A DNA stretch of 61,554 nucleotides from Hyphomicrobiales bacterium. Its GTDB lineage: Bacteria > Pseudomonadota > Alphaproteobacteria > Rhizobiales > Rhizobiaceae. Both the position numbers and the translations under genes were made by a program. The first letter of the stretch is position 1. Every line of letters begins with the position of its first letter. The stretch lies in the NCBI GenBank assembly GCA_900472485.1, contig UCII01000009.1:112711-174264 (forward strand), given 5' to 3'. Positions 44,050 through 51,924 of this stretch are shown in pieces. The notes beneath the pieces are model-generated. The model saw only the letters and a program-made list of their open reading frames with translations. It was not told where the DNA came from and searched no databases.

Positions 44050-44937
44050 TCAGCCAGCCAACGCGGCCTTGTGTTCCTCGAAGAAGCTGCGCAGCGTCTG
44101 CGGCTCCTTGCCTGTGAGCTTGTTGAAGTCGTTGGTGAGAATGTCGAATTTGCCGGCGCGGGTATTGGCTTCGGAGGAGACCAGCATGTCCACCACGAAC
44201 TTCGGCAGACCGGCGCCGGTGAGGCCGGCGGCAAGCTGTTCGTCATTGACCTGAACGACTTCGAGCGGACGACCGGTGATCCGGCTCACGACGCTTGCGA
44301 CGTCCTCGATGGTGACGGCAGTCGAGCCCGTCAGCGTGTAGGTGACGCTTTCTGTTGCATCGGAAGCCAGTGCTGCGGCGATGGCGAGTGCGCAATCTTC
44401 GCGGCTGATGTTGCTGACCCGGCCGCCGCCGGTTGCCGTGTACCATTTACCGGTGTCGAGGCTGTGCGGCAGGCCCATCAGGTAGTTGTCGAAATACCAG
44501 GCGTCGCGCAGGATCGTGTAGCCGATGCCGCTTGCCTTGATGGCGTTTTCCGTGCCGAGGTGATCGGGCGCGAAGCTGACGAGCGAACCTTCGGGGGCTG
44601 GCATTGAGGTGTAGAGAACATGCTTGACGCCAGCCTTCTTGGCGGCTTCGACAGCAGCCGTGTGCTGCTTCAGGCGCAGGCTGGGCACGGCGAGCGCGTC
44701 GGTGCTGATGATCAGCAGCCGGTCGACGCCGGTGAAGGCAGCGGACAAGCTGGCGGCGTCATCGAAGTCGGCCTTGCGGGTGACGACGCCTTTGGCGGCG
44801 AGATCGGCAAGCTTCTCCGGGCTGCGCGTGGCGGCGATGATGCGGCCGGGAGCAACCTTGTATGTCTCCAGCAGGTGATGGATGACGCGCTGGCCAAGCT
44901 TACCGGCAGCGCCGGTGACGAGAAGAGTGCTGCTCAT
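44050..44937 (-). CDS. NmrA/SDR-type NAD(P)H:quinone oxidoreductase (QorB-like)
   Basis: 295 residues, atypical short-chain dehydrogenase fold with TLLVTGAAGKLGQRVIHHLL at the N-terminus, then IAATRSPEKLADLA and KADFDDAASLSAAFTGVDRLLIIS. Similar to E. coli YtfG (QorB), which reduces quinones with NADPH. The divergent HxlR-family gene 138 bp away matches the qorB/qorR (ytfG/ytfH) pair arrangement. Start at 44937; frame extends to 44964. Confidence 0.88.
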   Translation of the reverse strand: MSSTLLVTGAAGKLGQRVIHHLLETYKVAPGRIIAATRSPEKLADLAAKGVVTRKADFDDAASLSAAFTGVDRLLIISTDALAVPSLRLKQHTAAVEAAKKAGVKHVLYTSMPAPEGSLVSFAPDHLGTENAIKASGIGYTILRDAWYFDNYLMGLPHSLDTGKWYTATGGGRVSNISREDCALAIAAALASDATESVTYTLTGSTAVTIEDVASVVSRITGRPLEVVQVNDEQLAAGLTGAGLPKFVVDMLVSSEANTRAGKFDILTNDFNKLTGKEPQTLRSFFEEHKAALAG

Positions 44938-44990
44938 ATGTTTTCCCTTGTTGGACCGCCGCAAATTCGCAGAGGCTTTGTTGCTCTCAA

Positions 44991-45009
44991 AAAGAGACTA
45001 GCACTAGAA
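44991..45009. promoter_or_regulatory. Repeat ACTAG-C-ACTAG in the quinone reductase/HxlR promoter region
   Basis: The region between the divergent genes holds a direct repeat ACTAG(C)ACTAG (44997-45007), part of a short palindrome CTAG-CA-CTAG. HxlR regulators bind short inverted repeats in such spacers. It is a weak candidate by itself. Confidence 0.35.
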
Positions 45010-45075
45010 TAGGAATTGACTTCGCGCTGTAAAGGAGGCAGTTTTTCGGCTCCAAGTTACCAAAAGGGAACCGGC

Positions 45076-45495
45076 ATGGCAGCCAGCGCCGTCGTCAATC
45101 TGCGTGAGAGCATAGATCCGCCGTTACGCGACTTCGATCTCAGCAATCTCGATTTCAGCAACTGTCCGGTGCGGGACCTAATCTCGCAGATCGGCGGAAA
45201 ATGGTCGGTGCTGCTGCTGGAAACATTGGCTAAACGGCCGTATCGTTTCGGTGAGTTGCGCCGCTTAGTGCCCGATATCTCCCAACGCATGCTGACACAA
45301 ACACTACGCGACCTCCAGCGCGACGGCTATGTCGATCGTGAGGTCTTTCCCACCAAGCCGCCAAGCGTCGAATATCGCATGACGGATCTCGGCTATTCGC
45401 TTTATGAGCCGCTGGCGCTGCTTCTGAATTGGGCCGAGGCCAATCATGAAGCCGTAAAGGCCGCAAGAGCCCGTTTCGACCAATCACCGGACTGA
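45076..45495 (+). CDS. HxlR-family transcriptional regulator (QorR-like)
   Basis: 139 residues, winged helix-turn-helix. CPVRDLISQIGGKWSVLLLE, FGELRRLVPDISQRMLTQTL and LRDLQRDGYVDREVFPTKPP are the HxlR pattern. The Cys in SNCPVRDL is the usual redox- or quinone-sensing Cys position. Start at 45076 after AAAGGGAAC. Divergent from the QorB-like gene and 8 bp upstream of the flavin monooxygenase, which it probably also controls. Confidence 0.92.
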   Translation: MAASAVVNLRESIDPPLRDFDLSNLDFSNCPVRDLISQIGGKWSVLLLETLAKRPYRFGELRRLVPDISQRMLTQTLRDLQRDGYVDREVFPTKPPSVEYRMTDLGYSLYEPLALLLNWAEANHEAVKAARARFDQSPD

Positions 45496-45503
45496 GCTTT
45501 ATC

Positions 45504-46751
45504 GTGAAGCCCTTGAAGATTGCTATCGTCGGCGCCGGACCTGCCGGTCTTGCCGCCTCTCTCTTTCTCACTCGTGCTGGTCATACGACAGATATTATCG
45601 AACGGTTCGATAGCCCGGCCCCTGTCGGCTCCGCGCTGATGCTGCAGCCGACGGGATTGACCGTGCTGGAATCGCTCGGACTTGGTCCGGCTATCCACGC
45701 CGCCGGCAACCGCATCGACCGCCTGTTCGGCACGGAAACCACCCGTGGTCGCATCGTCCTCGATGTGCGCTACAATGCCTTGCCGGGTGGGCGCTATGGG
45801 CTTGGCGTTCATCGTGCGGCCCTGTTCGATACGCTTTACGATGAGGTCTCTGCGCGGCGACATCCGATCCATACTGGGCAGCGGGTTATCGGTGTGACGG
45901 AGGAGGGCGATGAAAGCTATCTCTCTGTCGAAGGCGACGAGCGCCTCGGGCCTTACGATCTCATCATCGACGCCAGTGGTGCGCGCTCCGAGCTTGTGTC
46001 GGCATCGCGCGTTGCGCCAAGTGCACAAAACCTGGTCTACGGTGCTTTCTGGGCGACGCTCGATTGCCCGGATGGGCTCGTAGATCAGGCGGCGCTGACG
46101 CAGCGTTATGACAAGGCCAGCGTGATGATCGGCGTCTTGCCGATCGGCAGCAGAAGGCCTGATTTGCCGAAGCAGGCGGCTCTGTTCTGGAGCCTGAAAG
46201 TCGCGGACGCCGATGAGGTACGCAAGCGTGGACTTGAGCGCTGGAAGCAGACGATCCGCAGCTACTGGCCGGAATGCGAGCCCTTGCTCGAGCAGATCAC
46301 TGACTGGGATCAGTTGACGCTGGCACGCTATGCCCATCGTACGGTGATGACGCCCTATAGCGGGCGGACTGTTTTCGTCGGCGATGCGGCCCATTCCACC
46401 AGCCCGCAGCTCGGGCAGGGCGCCAACATGGCGTTGCTCGATGTTGCTGCGTTAGCGCATGCGCTTGCGGGGCATGAAACCATCGAGGCTGCTCTTGCTG
46501 CCTATGCCAAGGCACGGCGGATGCATGTGCGGCTGTTCCAGCTGCTCTCTGCCGCCTTCACGCCCTTTTACCAATCGGATTCGGCAGCATTGGCCTGGAT
46601 CAGGGATCGGTTGGTCGCCACCATCGCCAAAGTGCCGCCCGCACCGCAGATCCTAGCCGGTATTGTCTCCGGCACGCTGATCGACCCGTTCCGCGGCGCA
46701 GGCTTGCGGGAATGTGACTGGCTGCGGCGGGCGGTACCGCAGCCGTCGTGA
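45504..46751 (+). CDS. FAD-dependent aromatic monooxygenase
   Basis: Class A flavoprotein hydroxylase, 415 residues, starting at GTG. FAD motif KIAIVGAGPAGLAASLFLTR (GxGxxG at residues 10-15), the DG-like stretch YDLIIDASGARSELV and the second FAD motif VFVGDAAHSTSPQLGQGANM are present. Acts on small aromatic or quinone-like molecules by family analogy. It ends at 46751 and the opposing MFS gene ends at 46752, so there is no gap. Confidence 0.9.
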   Translation: MKPLKIAIVGAGPAGLAASLFLTRAGHTTDIIERFDSPAPVGSALMLQPTGLTVLESLGLGPAIHAAGNRIDRLFGTETTRGRIVLDVRYNALPGGRYGLGVHRAALFDTLYDEVSARRHPIHTGQRVIGVTEEGDESYLSVEGDERLGPYDLIIDASGARSELVSASRVAPSAQNLVYGAFWATLDCPDGLVDQAALTQRYDKASVMIGVLPIGSRRPDLPKQAALFWSLKVADADEVRKRGLERWKQTIRSYWPECEPLLEQITDWDQLTLARYAHRTVMTPYSGRTVFVGDAAHSTSPQLGQGANMALLDVAALAHALAGHETIEAALAAYAKARRMHVRLFQLLSAAFTPFYQSDSAALAWIRDRLVATIAKVPPAPQILAGIVSGTLIDPFRGAGLRECDWLRRAVPQPS

Positions 46752-47966
46752 TCATTTTTCCCTCTCGGTCAGATAGGCAAGCAGCGCAATGACCGGGAAG
46801 GCGACGCCGATCCAGGAGGCCATGTTCCAGCCGCCGGTGGCATAGGCCCAGCCGCCAAGCGCCGAGCCGAGGGCGCCGCCGGCGAAAAAGGTCGCCATAT
46901 AGAGGCCGTTGAGGCGACTGCGATGTTCGGCACTGAGCGCGAAGATGGCGCGTTGACCGAGCACGAGATTCGTCTGGACGCCGAAGTCGAGCATGATGCC
47001 TGACAGCGTCAGCGTGATCAGCGCCAGCAACGAGCCGCTGCCGGAAAAATGGCCGATCAGGAAGGCGATGATGGCGAGCACCAGGGCGAAGGCGGTCGCA
47101 AGCTTCGTCCAGCCGCGATCGGCAACGCGTCCGGCAATCGGCGAGGCGACGGCACCGGCGGCGCCGGCAAGTGCGAACAGGGCGATGCCATTCTGTGTTA
47201 GACTAAAAGCCGGGCTTGCCAGCAGCAGCGGCGTCGTCGTCCAGAAGAGGCTGAAGGCGCCGAACATGCAGGCCTGATAGAGCGCACGCCGCTGCAGGAC
47301 CGGTGTGCGGAGCGCGAGGTGGCCCATGGAGGACAGCAGCTGCCCATAATGGAGTTTCGTATGGGGCACGCGGGTCGGCAGAACGAGGCGCAGGATAACG
47401 ATCAGCCCGATCATGACGCCGGCCGAGATGATGTAGACCGCGTGCCAGGAGAGAAGCTCGGACAGGAAGCTCGCAGCCGGACGGGCCAGCATGATGCCGA
47501 CGAGCAGGCCGCTCATGACATTGCCGACGACAGCGCCGCGGCTGGCGTCAGGCGCCATATGGGCGGCGAAAGGGACAAGGACCTGCACCGCGACGGATGC
47601 AAGGCCGATGCAGAGCGAGGCGAGCAGGAACAGCGACGGCGAGGAGGCAAAAGCGGCGCCTATGAGCGCGATGGCGGATAACGCTACCAGCGTCAGCACC
47701 AGCTTACGGTTCTCAAGAAGATCGCCGAGCGGCACGATCAGTAGGAGACCGAGGCCGTAGCCGATCTGCGTCAACGTAACGATGAGGCCGGTCGCCGCCG
47801 GGCTGAAGCCGAGCGACTGGCTGATGGGGCCGGCAAGCGGCTGGCCATAATAGAGATTGGCAGCCACCAGTCCGCAGGCGGCGGCGAACATGAATGTCAG
47901 CAGTGGTGAAAGGGTCTTTTCCGGGAGCGGTGTGCTCTCCCGTCTGGCGGCGGCAGTTGCGGGCAT
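46752..47966 (-). CDS. MFS transporter
   Basis: 404 residues with about twelve helices, major facilitator of the drug/arabinose-export type. LTFMFAAACGLVAANLYYGQ and PISQSLGFSPAATGLIVTLT are typical of the DHA2/ YbcL-like sugar or drug exporters; later AGRVADRGWTKLATAFALV. The TetR gene is 51 bp upstream on the same strand and may autoregulate both. It abuts the monooxygenase gene tail to tail. Confidence 0.9.
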   Translation of the reverse strand: MPATAAARRESTPLPEKTLSPLLTFMFAAACGLVAANLYYGQPLAGPISQSLGFSPAATGLIVTLTQIGYGLGLLLIVPLGDLLENRKLVLTLVALSAIALIGAAFASSPSLFLLASLCIGLASVAVQVLVPFAAHMAPDASRGAVVGNVMSGLLVGIMLARPAASFLSELLSWHAVYIISAGVMIGLIVILRLVLPTRVPHTKLHYGQLLSSMGHLALRTPVLQRRALYQACMFGAFSLFWTTTPLLLASPAFSLTQNGIALFALAGAAGAVASPIAGRVADRGWTKLATAFALVLAIIAFLIGHFSGSGSLLALITLTLSGIMLDFGVQTNLVLGQRAIFALSAEHRSRLNGLYMATFFAGGALGSALGGWAYATGGWNMASWIGVAFPVIALLAYLTEREK

Positions 47967-48017
47967 GTCTCGTCCTCAATAGGGGCGGGGTTATGTTCCC
48001 CGAAATCTCAATGAAAA

Positions 48018-48635
48018 TCAGTTCAGCAGTTTCATGGCCGTCTCGGCGACGGCGAGCATCTGTTCGGTCTTGCGGCCGGTCTTGCCGATCACGCGCATGC
48101 CCTTCGTCAGGGCCAGCAGGGTGCAGGCGGTACTTTCCGGATCGACATGCTTCGGCACGGAGCCATCCTCTTGCCCGAGACGGATCAGATTGAGGATGCG
48201 TCTTTCGTCGAAATCGAAGGCGACGCCGACGCGACCGGCGACCTCTTCGTCGAAAAGCGCAAGCTCGGTCGCGCTTCCGACGACAAGGCAGCCGCGGCGG
48301 CCGATCTCCCCGCACGAGGCCTCAGCGAAGAACGTCACCAAGGCACGAAGTTTTTCATGAGCATTTGGAGCTTCCGCAAGCGTCTCGTCGATGAGCTGCT
48401 GACGGACCTGGCGATACCGGCTGAACGCGGCGAGGAAGACGCCGCGCTTGTCGCCGAAAGCCTTGTAGACGCTGCCTGCGGTCAGGCCCATGGCCTCGGT
48501 CAATTCGCTGATCGAGGCGGCATAATAGCCGCGCTCGGAAAAAACGCGCAGGGCCTCGTCCAGCGCGGAATCTATGTCGAATTCACGCGGGCGTCCACGA
48601 AGCTTCGGTGCGATGTCGAGTGTGTCTATTGTCAT
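48018..48635 (-). CDS. TetR/AcrR-family regulator upstream of the MFS gene
   Basis: 205 residues. N-terminal HTH (about 20-65): DEALRVFSERGYYAASISEL, EAMGLTAGSVYKAFGDKRGVF. The C-terminal ligand domain includes EKLRALVTFFAEASCGEIG and RRGCLVVGSATEL. The operator-like palindrome at 48648-48663 lies 13 bp before its start, which suggests autoregulation; the MFS gene follows 51 bp downstream. Confidence 0.92.
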   Translation of the reverse strand: MTIDTLDIAPKLRGRPREFDIDSALDEALRVFSERGYYAASISELTEAMGLTAGSVYKAFGDKRGVFLAAFSRYRQVRQQLIDETLAEAPNAHEKLRALVTFFAEASCGEIGRRGCLVVGSATELALFDEEVAGRVGVAFDFDERRILNLIRLGQEDGSVPKHVDPESTACTLLALTKGMRVIGKTGRKTEQMLAVAETAMKLLN

Positions 48636-48647
48636 GTTGCTCTTTTA

Positions 48648-48663
48648 GGAAATGATCGTTTCC
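48648..48663. promoter_or_regulatory. TetR operator-like palindrome
   Basis: GGAAATGATCGTTTCC: seven of eight base pairs symmetrical about the centre of GATC. Lies upstream of the MFS-linked TetR gene, the usual place for autoregulation. Confidence 0.65.
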
Positions 48664-48725
48664 AAATCAAGCGAATTTTTGCGCCGCAGCAAGAATCGGA
48701 AGAATAGTGACTGCGACTGGTCTCG

Positions 48726-49226
48726 CTACTCGTGGAAAAACGCCATGTGGATCGCGTCCTTATAGCGGCCGTCTATGCGCACAGAATTGCGGGCAAGGCC
48801 CTCCCGGACGAAGCCGACTTTTTCGTAGAGCGCGATGGCCCTGTCATTGTCAGCATGCACGCTGAGTTCGACGCGTTCTATCCCTGCGTCACGCGCGGCT
48901 CGCAGCGTTGCTTCGATCAATCGACGTCCGACGCCCTGGCCGCGATAAGCGGGGATGATGCCCATGCCGAGTTTGCCGGTGTGGGCGTGAGAGGGAAACA
49001 TATGGCGGCTGATGTCGCACCATCCGACCACTTTCCCATCGGCCAAGGCAACGAACTGCGGATTGCCTTTTTCGATCATGCCAAGCACGAAAATGCGTGT
49101 TTCTTCCAGCGGAAAGGCTTCGAGCAGCGACAGATATTCCCGCTCACGCGCGACCGTATCGAGCGCCTTGTGAAAACCTTCGATGTACTCGGTTGATATG
49201 GGTTCTATCCGGATTTCGGTGGTCAT
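48726..49226 (-). CDS. GNAT N-acetyltransferase
   Basis: 166 residues from the ATG at 49226. EIRIEPISTEYIEGFHKALD, then the acetyl-CoA loop IPAYRGQGVGRRLIEATLRA and ELSVHADNDRAIALYEKVGF, the standard C-terminal pattern. A broad family; substrate unknown. Upstream frame to 49274 lacks similarity. Confidence 0.9.
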   Translation of the reverse strand: MTTEIRIEPISTEYIEGFHKALDTVAREREYLSLLEAFPLEETRIFVLGMIEKGNPQFVALADGKVVGWCDISRHMFPSHAHTGKLGMGIIPAYRGQGVGRRLIEATLRAARDAGIERVELSVHADNDRAIALYEKVGFVREGLARNSVRIDGRYKDAIHMAFFHE

Positions 49227-49550
49227 AGAAAACAGCTCGATGCAAATAGAGGGTGCATCGAGGATATGGTTCAACTAAGTGGCTGTCTACCCACCCACCT
49301 TTCCAATGGCCTACTTCCTCGACCCGAGCGGGTTTCGGGCGACCCCTCGTACAGACACTTCGGGGCTGTTCGAAAGCCAGCTCGAGGGTTCCGCCGCACG
49401 GTACGAAAAGCCGAGCCATGTGAAACACGGCTCGGAAGGTTTGCCATGTTGGTCCACACGCGGACTTTCGATACGTGCGGCCTTAGTTCATGACATTGAT
49501 GTCGTCAGCAGTGAGAAGTTTCCTGTCGGCGAATGTAACTGACTGAAATA
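49227..49550. other. Intergenic stretch without recognised gene
   Basis: About 320 bp. Several short overlapping frames are open on both strands but none looks like a protein. A hairpin CCGAGCC (49411-49417) / GGCTCGG (49429-49435) lacks a T-run. It borders a region (49.5-50.7 kb) of lower GC with the VOC and TetR genes, so it may be an edge of an inserted segment. Confidence 0.3.
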
Positions 49551-49982
49551 TCAAACGGGCTCGTCACCGCTGTGGCTGGTGTAGAAACTGATCCCATTGC
49601 CGTCGGGGTCCTGTAGCGAGAAGTAATGATGACCGTATAGCTCACTGTCCGCGATGGTTGATGGTGAATATCCCTTATCGATCAGGCTGACCCTGTAGTG
49701 TTCCAGATCCGCTTTGGCGTGGCCTGCGATCATCAGATCTATTTTTTCGCCGCTAAAATCTGGCCGCTGGCCATTGTGGCTGTTTTGCAAGCTCGAAACC
49801 TGATCGTCGTCTTTTTGAAACAGTAGCAAATGCGTACCACCACGCATTTCAACGACCGCCAGTCCGGGAAATGTGCCGAACGGGCGCAGGCCTAGCCCGA
49901 TATAAAATTGATAGCTCTCCCCGATATTCTCCACTTTCATAACAAAGTGACCGAGCGCTGCGGCGGGTAAGTGATTTTCCAT
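49551..49982 (-). CDS. VOC-family (glyoxalase/dioxygenase-like) protein
   Basis: 143 residues, one or two VOC modules. LGHFVMKVENIGESYQFYIG at the start and HHYFSLQDPDGNGISFYTSH at the end are the family's metal-site halves (His, Glu/Asp). Used start is the ATG at 49982; another ATG is five codons upstream (49997). Divergent from a TetR gene across a region with three phased palindromes, so it is the probable target. AT-richer than neighbours. Substrate unknown. Confidence 0.85.
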   Translation of the reverse strand: MENHLPAAALGHFVMKVENIGESYQFYIGLGLRPFGTFPGLAVVEMRGGTHLLLFQKDDDQVSSLQNSHNGQRPDFSGEKIDLMIAGHAKADLEHYRVSLIDKGYSPSTIADSELYGHHYFSLQDPDGNGISFYTSHSGDEPV

Positions 49983-50031
49983 TTTAGGTCCTTTCATCGA
50001 GTCCTAAGGGTTAGCTAGGAAGGAATCTTGC

Positions 50032-50051
50032 AGCACGGCTACTGCCGTGCT
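50032..50051. promoter_or_regulatory. Perfect inverted repeat upstream of the VOC gene
   Basis: AGCACGGC-TACT-GCCGTGCT: eight-base arms with a four-base loop. It lies between the VOC gene start and the three phased palindromes. It could form an RNA hairpin in the VOC leader or be another protein site. Confidence 0.5.
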
Positions 50052-50056
50052 AATCC

Positions 50057-50118
50057 GACCGCGTAGTCGGAAATTAATTCAGACTGGACAGTCGAAAATT
50101 ATATGCGACTGGCCAGTC
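50057..50118. promoter_or_regulatory. Three GAC-N6-GTC palindromes, 25 bp apart
   Basis: GACCGCGTAGTC (50057-50068), GACTGGACAGTC (50082-50093) and GACTGGCCAGTC (50107-50118) are spaced exactly 25 bp apart. The last extends to the perfect 14-mer CGACTGGCCAGTCG. All lie within the VOC/TetR spacer, the last one 19 bp before the TetR start. Most simply, these are cooperative TetR operators. Confidence 0.8.
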
Positions 50119-50137
50119 GGAAAATCAAGAGGTTGTT

Positions 50138-50716
50138 ATGGCCCGGAAAAAAGAAATCGAACGAGACAGGATTTTGGACGCGGCCGAGGCCGTCATTCTC
50201 GATTCCAATGGCCGAAATCTAACGCTTGATGCGGTCGCAGAGCGGGCCGGCATCAGCAAAGGCGGGCTCGTCTACAGCTTTGCTACGAAGGATGAATTGA
50301 TATACGCGGCGCTAGAACGGGAAGTCACTCGCTTCCAGCAGGCGGTGCGTCACCGTGTTGGCGACAGGTCCGCTGATCCTATCGAATTGGTCCTCGCGCA
50401 TATTGAGGAGGCCCTTAACGAGGATGATGCCTCGACCCGAATGGCGGCCTTCCTTGTAACTGCGCTGGTTCATGCTCCGGGCATGCTTGCGCCAGTGCGG
50501 AGCCTTTATCGCACACTGCTCGATCCGCTGCGATCGAAATCAGGGAAGTTTGCCGAAGTCCGTCAGGCATTGCTGGCCGTTGAAGGTATCTTTCTGCTCC
50601 AAGGACTCGGGTTTGTGGAGGTTTCCTCAGACGAGTTCAAATCCATCCTGATCCACGCGCGAAACGTCGTTCTTGCGGCATCGGATGGGCAGAGCCGCCA
50701 ATCACCACAGCATTAA
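50138..50716 (+). CDS. TetR-family regulator, VOC-linked
   Basis: 192 residues. HTH at about 5-50: RDRILDAAEAVILDSNGRNL then LDAVAERAGISKGGLVYSFA. Short ligand-binding domain; the C-terminus ends in a polar tail. Divergent from the VOC gene with three 25-bp-spaced palindromes between them. Followed by about 150 bp of unassigned sequence. Confidence 0.93.
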   Translation: MARKKEIERDRILDAAEAVILDSNGRNLTLDAVAERAGISKGGLVYSFATKDELIYAALEREVTRFQQAVRHRVGDRSADPIELVLAHIEEALNEDDASTRMAAFLVTALVHAPGMLAPVRSLYRTLLDPLRSKSGKFAEVRQALLAVEGIFLLQGLGFVEVSSDEFKSILIHARNVVLAASDGQSRQSPQH

Positions 50717-50870
50717 ATCGTGGAGGCGGATGAAGGCTGAGAGTGGCAGCCTGCTCGGCTCGCAAACTACCGATCACCTACTGAAGAGAGGACGTAAAGA
50801 GCCATGGGAACTCTCTCTGTTCATGGAGTCTTCTCGCCCGCTCAAATTATGCCGAGCTTTCGATCCAGGA

Positions 50871-51854
50871 CTACTGGAAATCTCGGGCTTTAGGAAGAGG
50901 GCTCGGTAGAGTATCCGGCTCGGGATAGAGATCGAGCACCCAGGTCTGACCGTTCAATTCCGGGCCGAACATGCGATGTCTTTCCTCCGCCGCAAGCCTG
51001 AAGCCCGCCTTGATGTAGATGGCCCGTGCCGCATCGAGAATATCGTTGGTCCAAAGCGATAGTTTCTTGTAGCCGGCATCGCGCGAGAAGCGGATGCATT
51101 CATCAACCAGCAGCTTGCCGAGGCCGAGGCCGCGCGCGGTCTTGTCGATATAGAGCAGCCTCAGCTTTGCGGTGTCGTCACCGCCATCGGTAATCATGAC
51201 CGAACCGACATTCAGGCCGCCTCGTTCGGCAATCCAGCATCGGTCCTTCTGCGGATTGAAATTGGACAGGAATTTACCGGCGACTTCGGCCACCAATCCC
51301 TCGAAGCGGTCGTCCCAACCGAATTCTTCGGTGTAAAAACGTGCCTGGCTTTGTACGACCCAGCCGATGTCCCCCGCTCGATGGTTGCGGATGATGGCGG
51401 GTGGTTTACTCGTTTCACCGGCGCCGAGCGTGTCCTGGATCGTCCGCATTGCCGCCACGACGCGTTCGGGTTCGCCAATCGCGAGCTTTTCGAAATATCC
51501 GGCGATCTGCGCGCGTGAGCGGCGGACGAATTCCTCGAATTGCACCTGTCCCTTATCGGTGACCTTTATGACCTGGCTGCGCGCATCGGTCGGATCGGGC
51601 GTCGTCTCGACCAACCCATCCTCGCGGAAGCGCTTGACGATACGGCTGAGATAGGCGGGATCGAGATGGAGGTCGCGCGTCAGGGCTGAGGCGGCGACGC
51701 CGCCGCGGAAGCCGACTTCGAACAGCACGCGCACATCCGTCAGCGTGTAGGGGCTGTCGAGATAGGCCTTGTTCAGGACGCCGAGGAAATTCGTGTAGAA
51801 GCGATTGAAGTTACGAACGGCATCGATGGTCGTGAAATCGGCAGCGGCGGGCAT
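50871..51854 (-). CDS. MarR-GNAT fusion regulator/acetyltransferase
   Basis: 327 residues. An N-terminal MarR winged helix (about 10-150: TNFLGVLNKAYLDSPYTLTD, LTRDLHLDPAYLSRIVKRFR, TDARSQVIKVTDKGQ) is fused to a C-terminal GNAT domain (about 165-310: RLLYIDKTARGLGLGKLLVD and LSLWTNDILDAARAIYIKAG). Such fusions are widespread in actinobacteria and proteobacteria, with substrate unknown. An inverted repeat GTCCA-N8-TGGAC (51884-51901) and a TCAAGTAAATTGA motif (51905-51917) lie just upstream. Confidence 0.92.
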   Translation of the reverse strand: MPAAADFTTIDAVRNFNRFYTNFLGVLNKAYLDSPYTLTDVRVLFEVGFRGGVAASALTRDLHLDPAYLSRIVKRFREDGLVETTPDPTDARSQVIKVTDKGQVQFEEFVRRSRAQIAGYFEKLAIGEPERVVAAMRTIQDTLGAGETSKPPAIIRNHRAGDIGWVVQSQARFYTEEFGWDDRFEGLVAEVAGKFLSNFNPQKDRCWIAERGGLNVGSVMITDGGDDTAKLRLLYIDKTARGLGLGKLLVDECIRFSRDAGYKKLSLWTNDILDAARAIYIKAGFRLAAEERHRMFGPELNGQTWVLDLYPEPDTLPSPLPKARDFQ

Positions 51855-51883
51855 GACATCGTCTCCTCAGGTACAGAGACGGT

Positions 51884-51917
51884 GTCCATTATTTATTGGA
51901 CTCAGTCAAGTAAATTG
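51884..51917. promoter_or_regulatory. MarR-type operator candidates
   Basis: GTCCA-TTATTTAT-TGGAC followed by TCAA-GTAAA-TTGA, both short inverted repeats, sit 30-63 bp before the MarR-GNAT start and between it and the racemase gene. Fits autoregulation. Confidence 0.5.
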
Positions 51918-51924
51918 ATCGAAG

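Noticed and set aside
49271..49542. Short overlapping frames next to the acetyltransferase gene
   Set aside because: Frames on both strands are open, none has a ribosome site or a recognisable motif. Treated as noncoding.
50717..50870. Possible small gene between the TetR and MarR-GNAT genes
   Set aside because: A 78-codon frame is open across it but overlaps the ends of both neighbours and shows no similarity or ribosome site.
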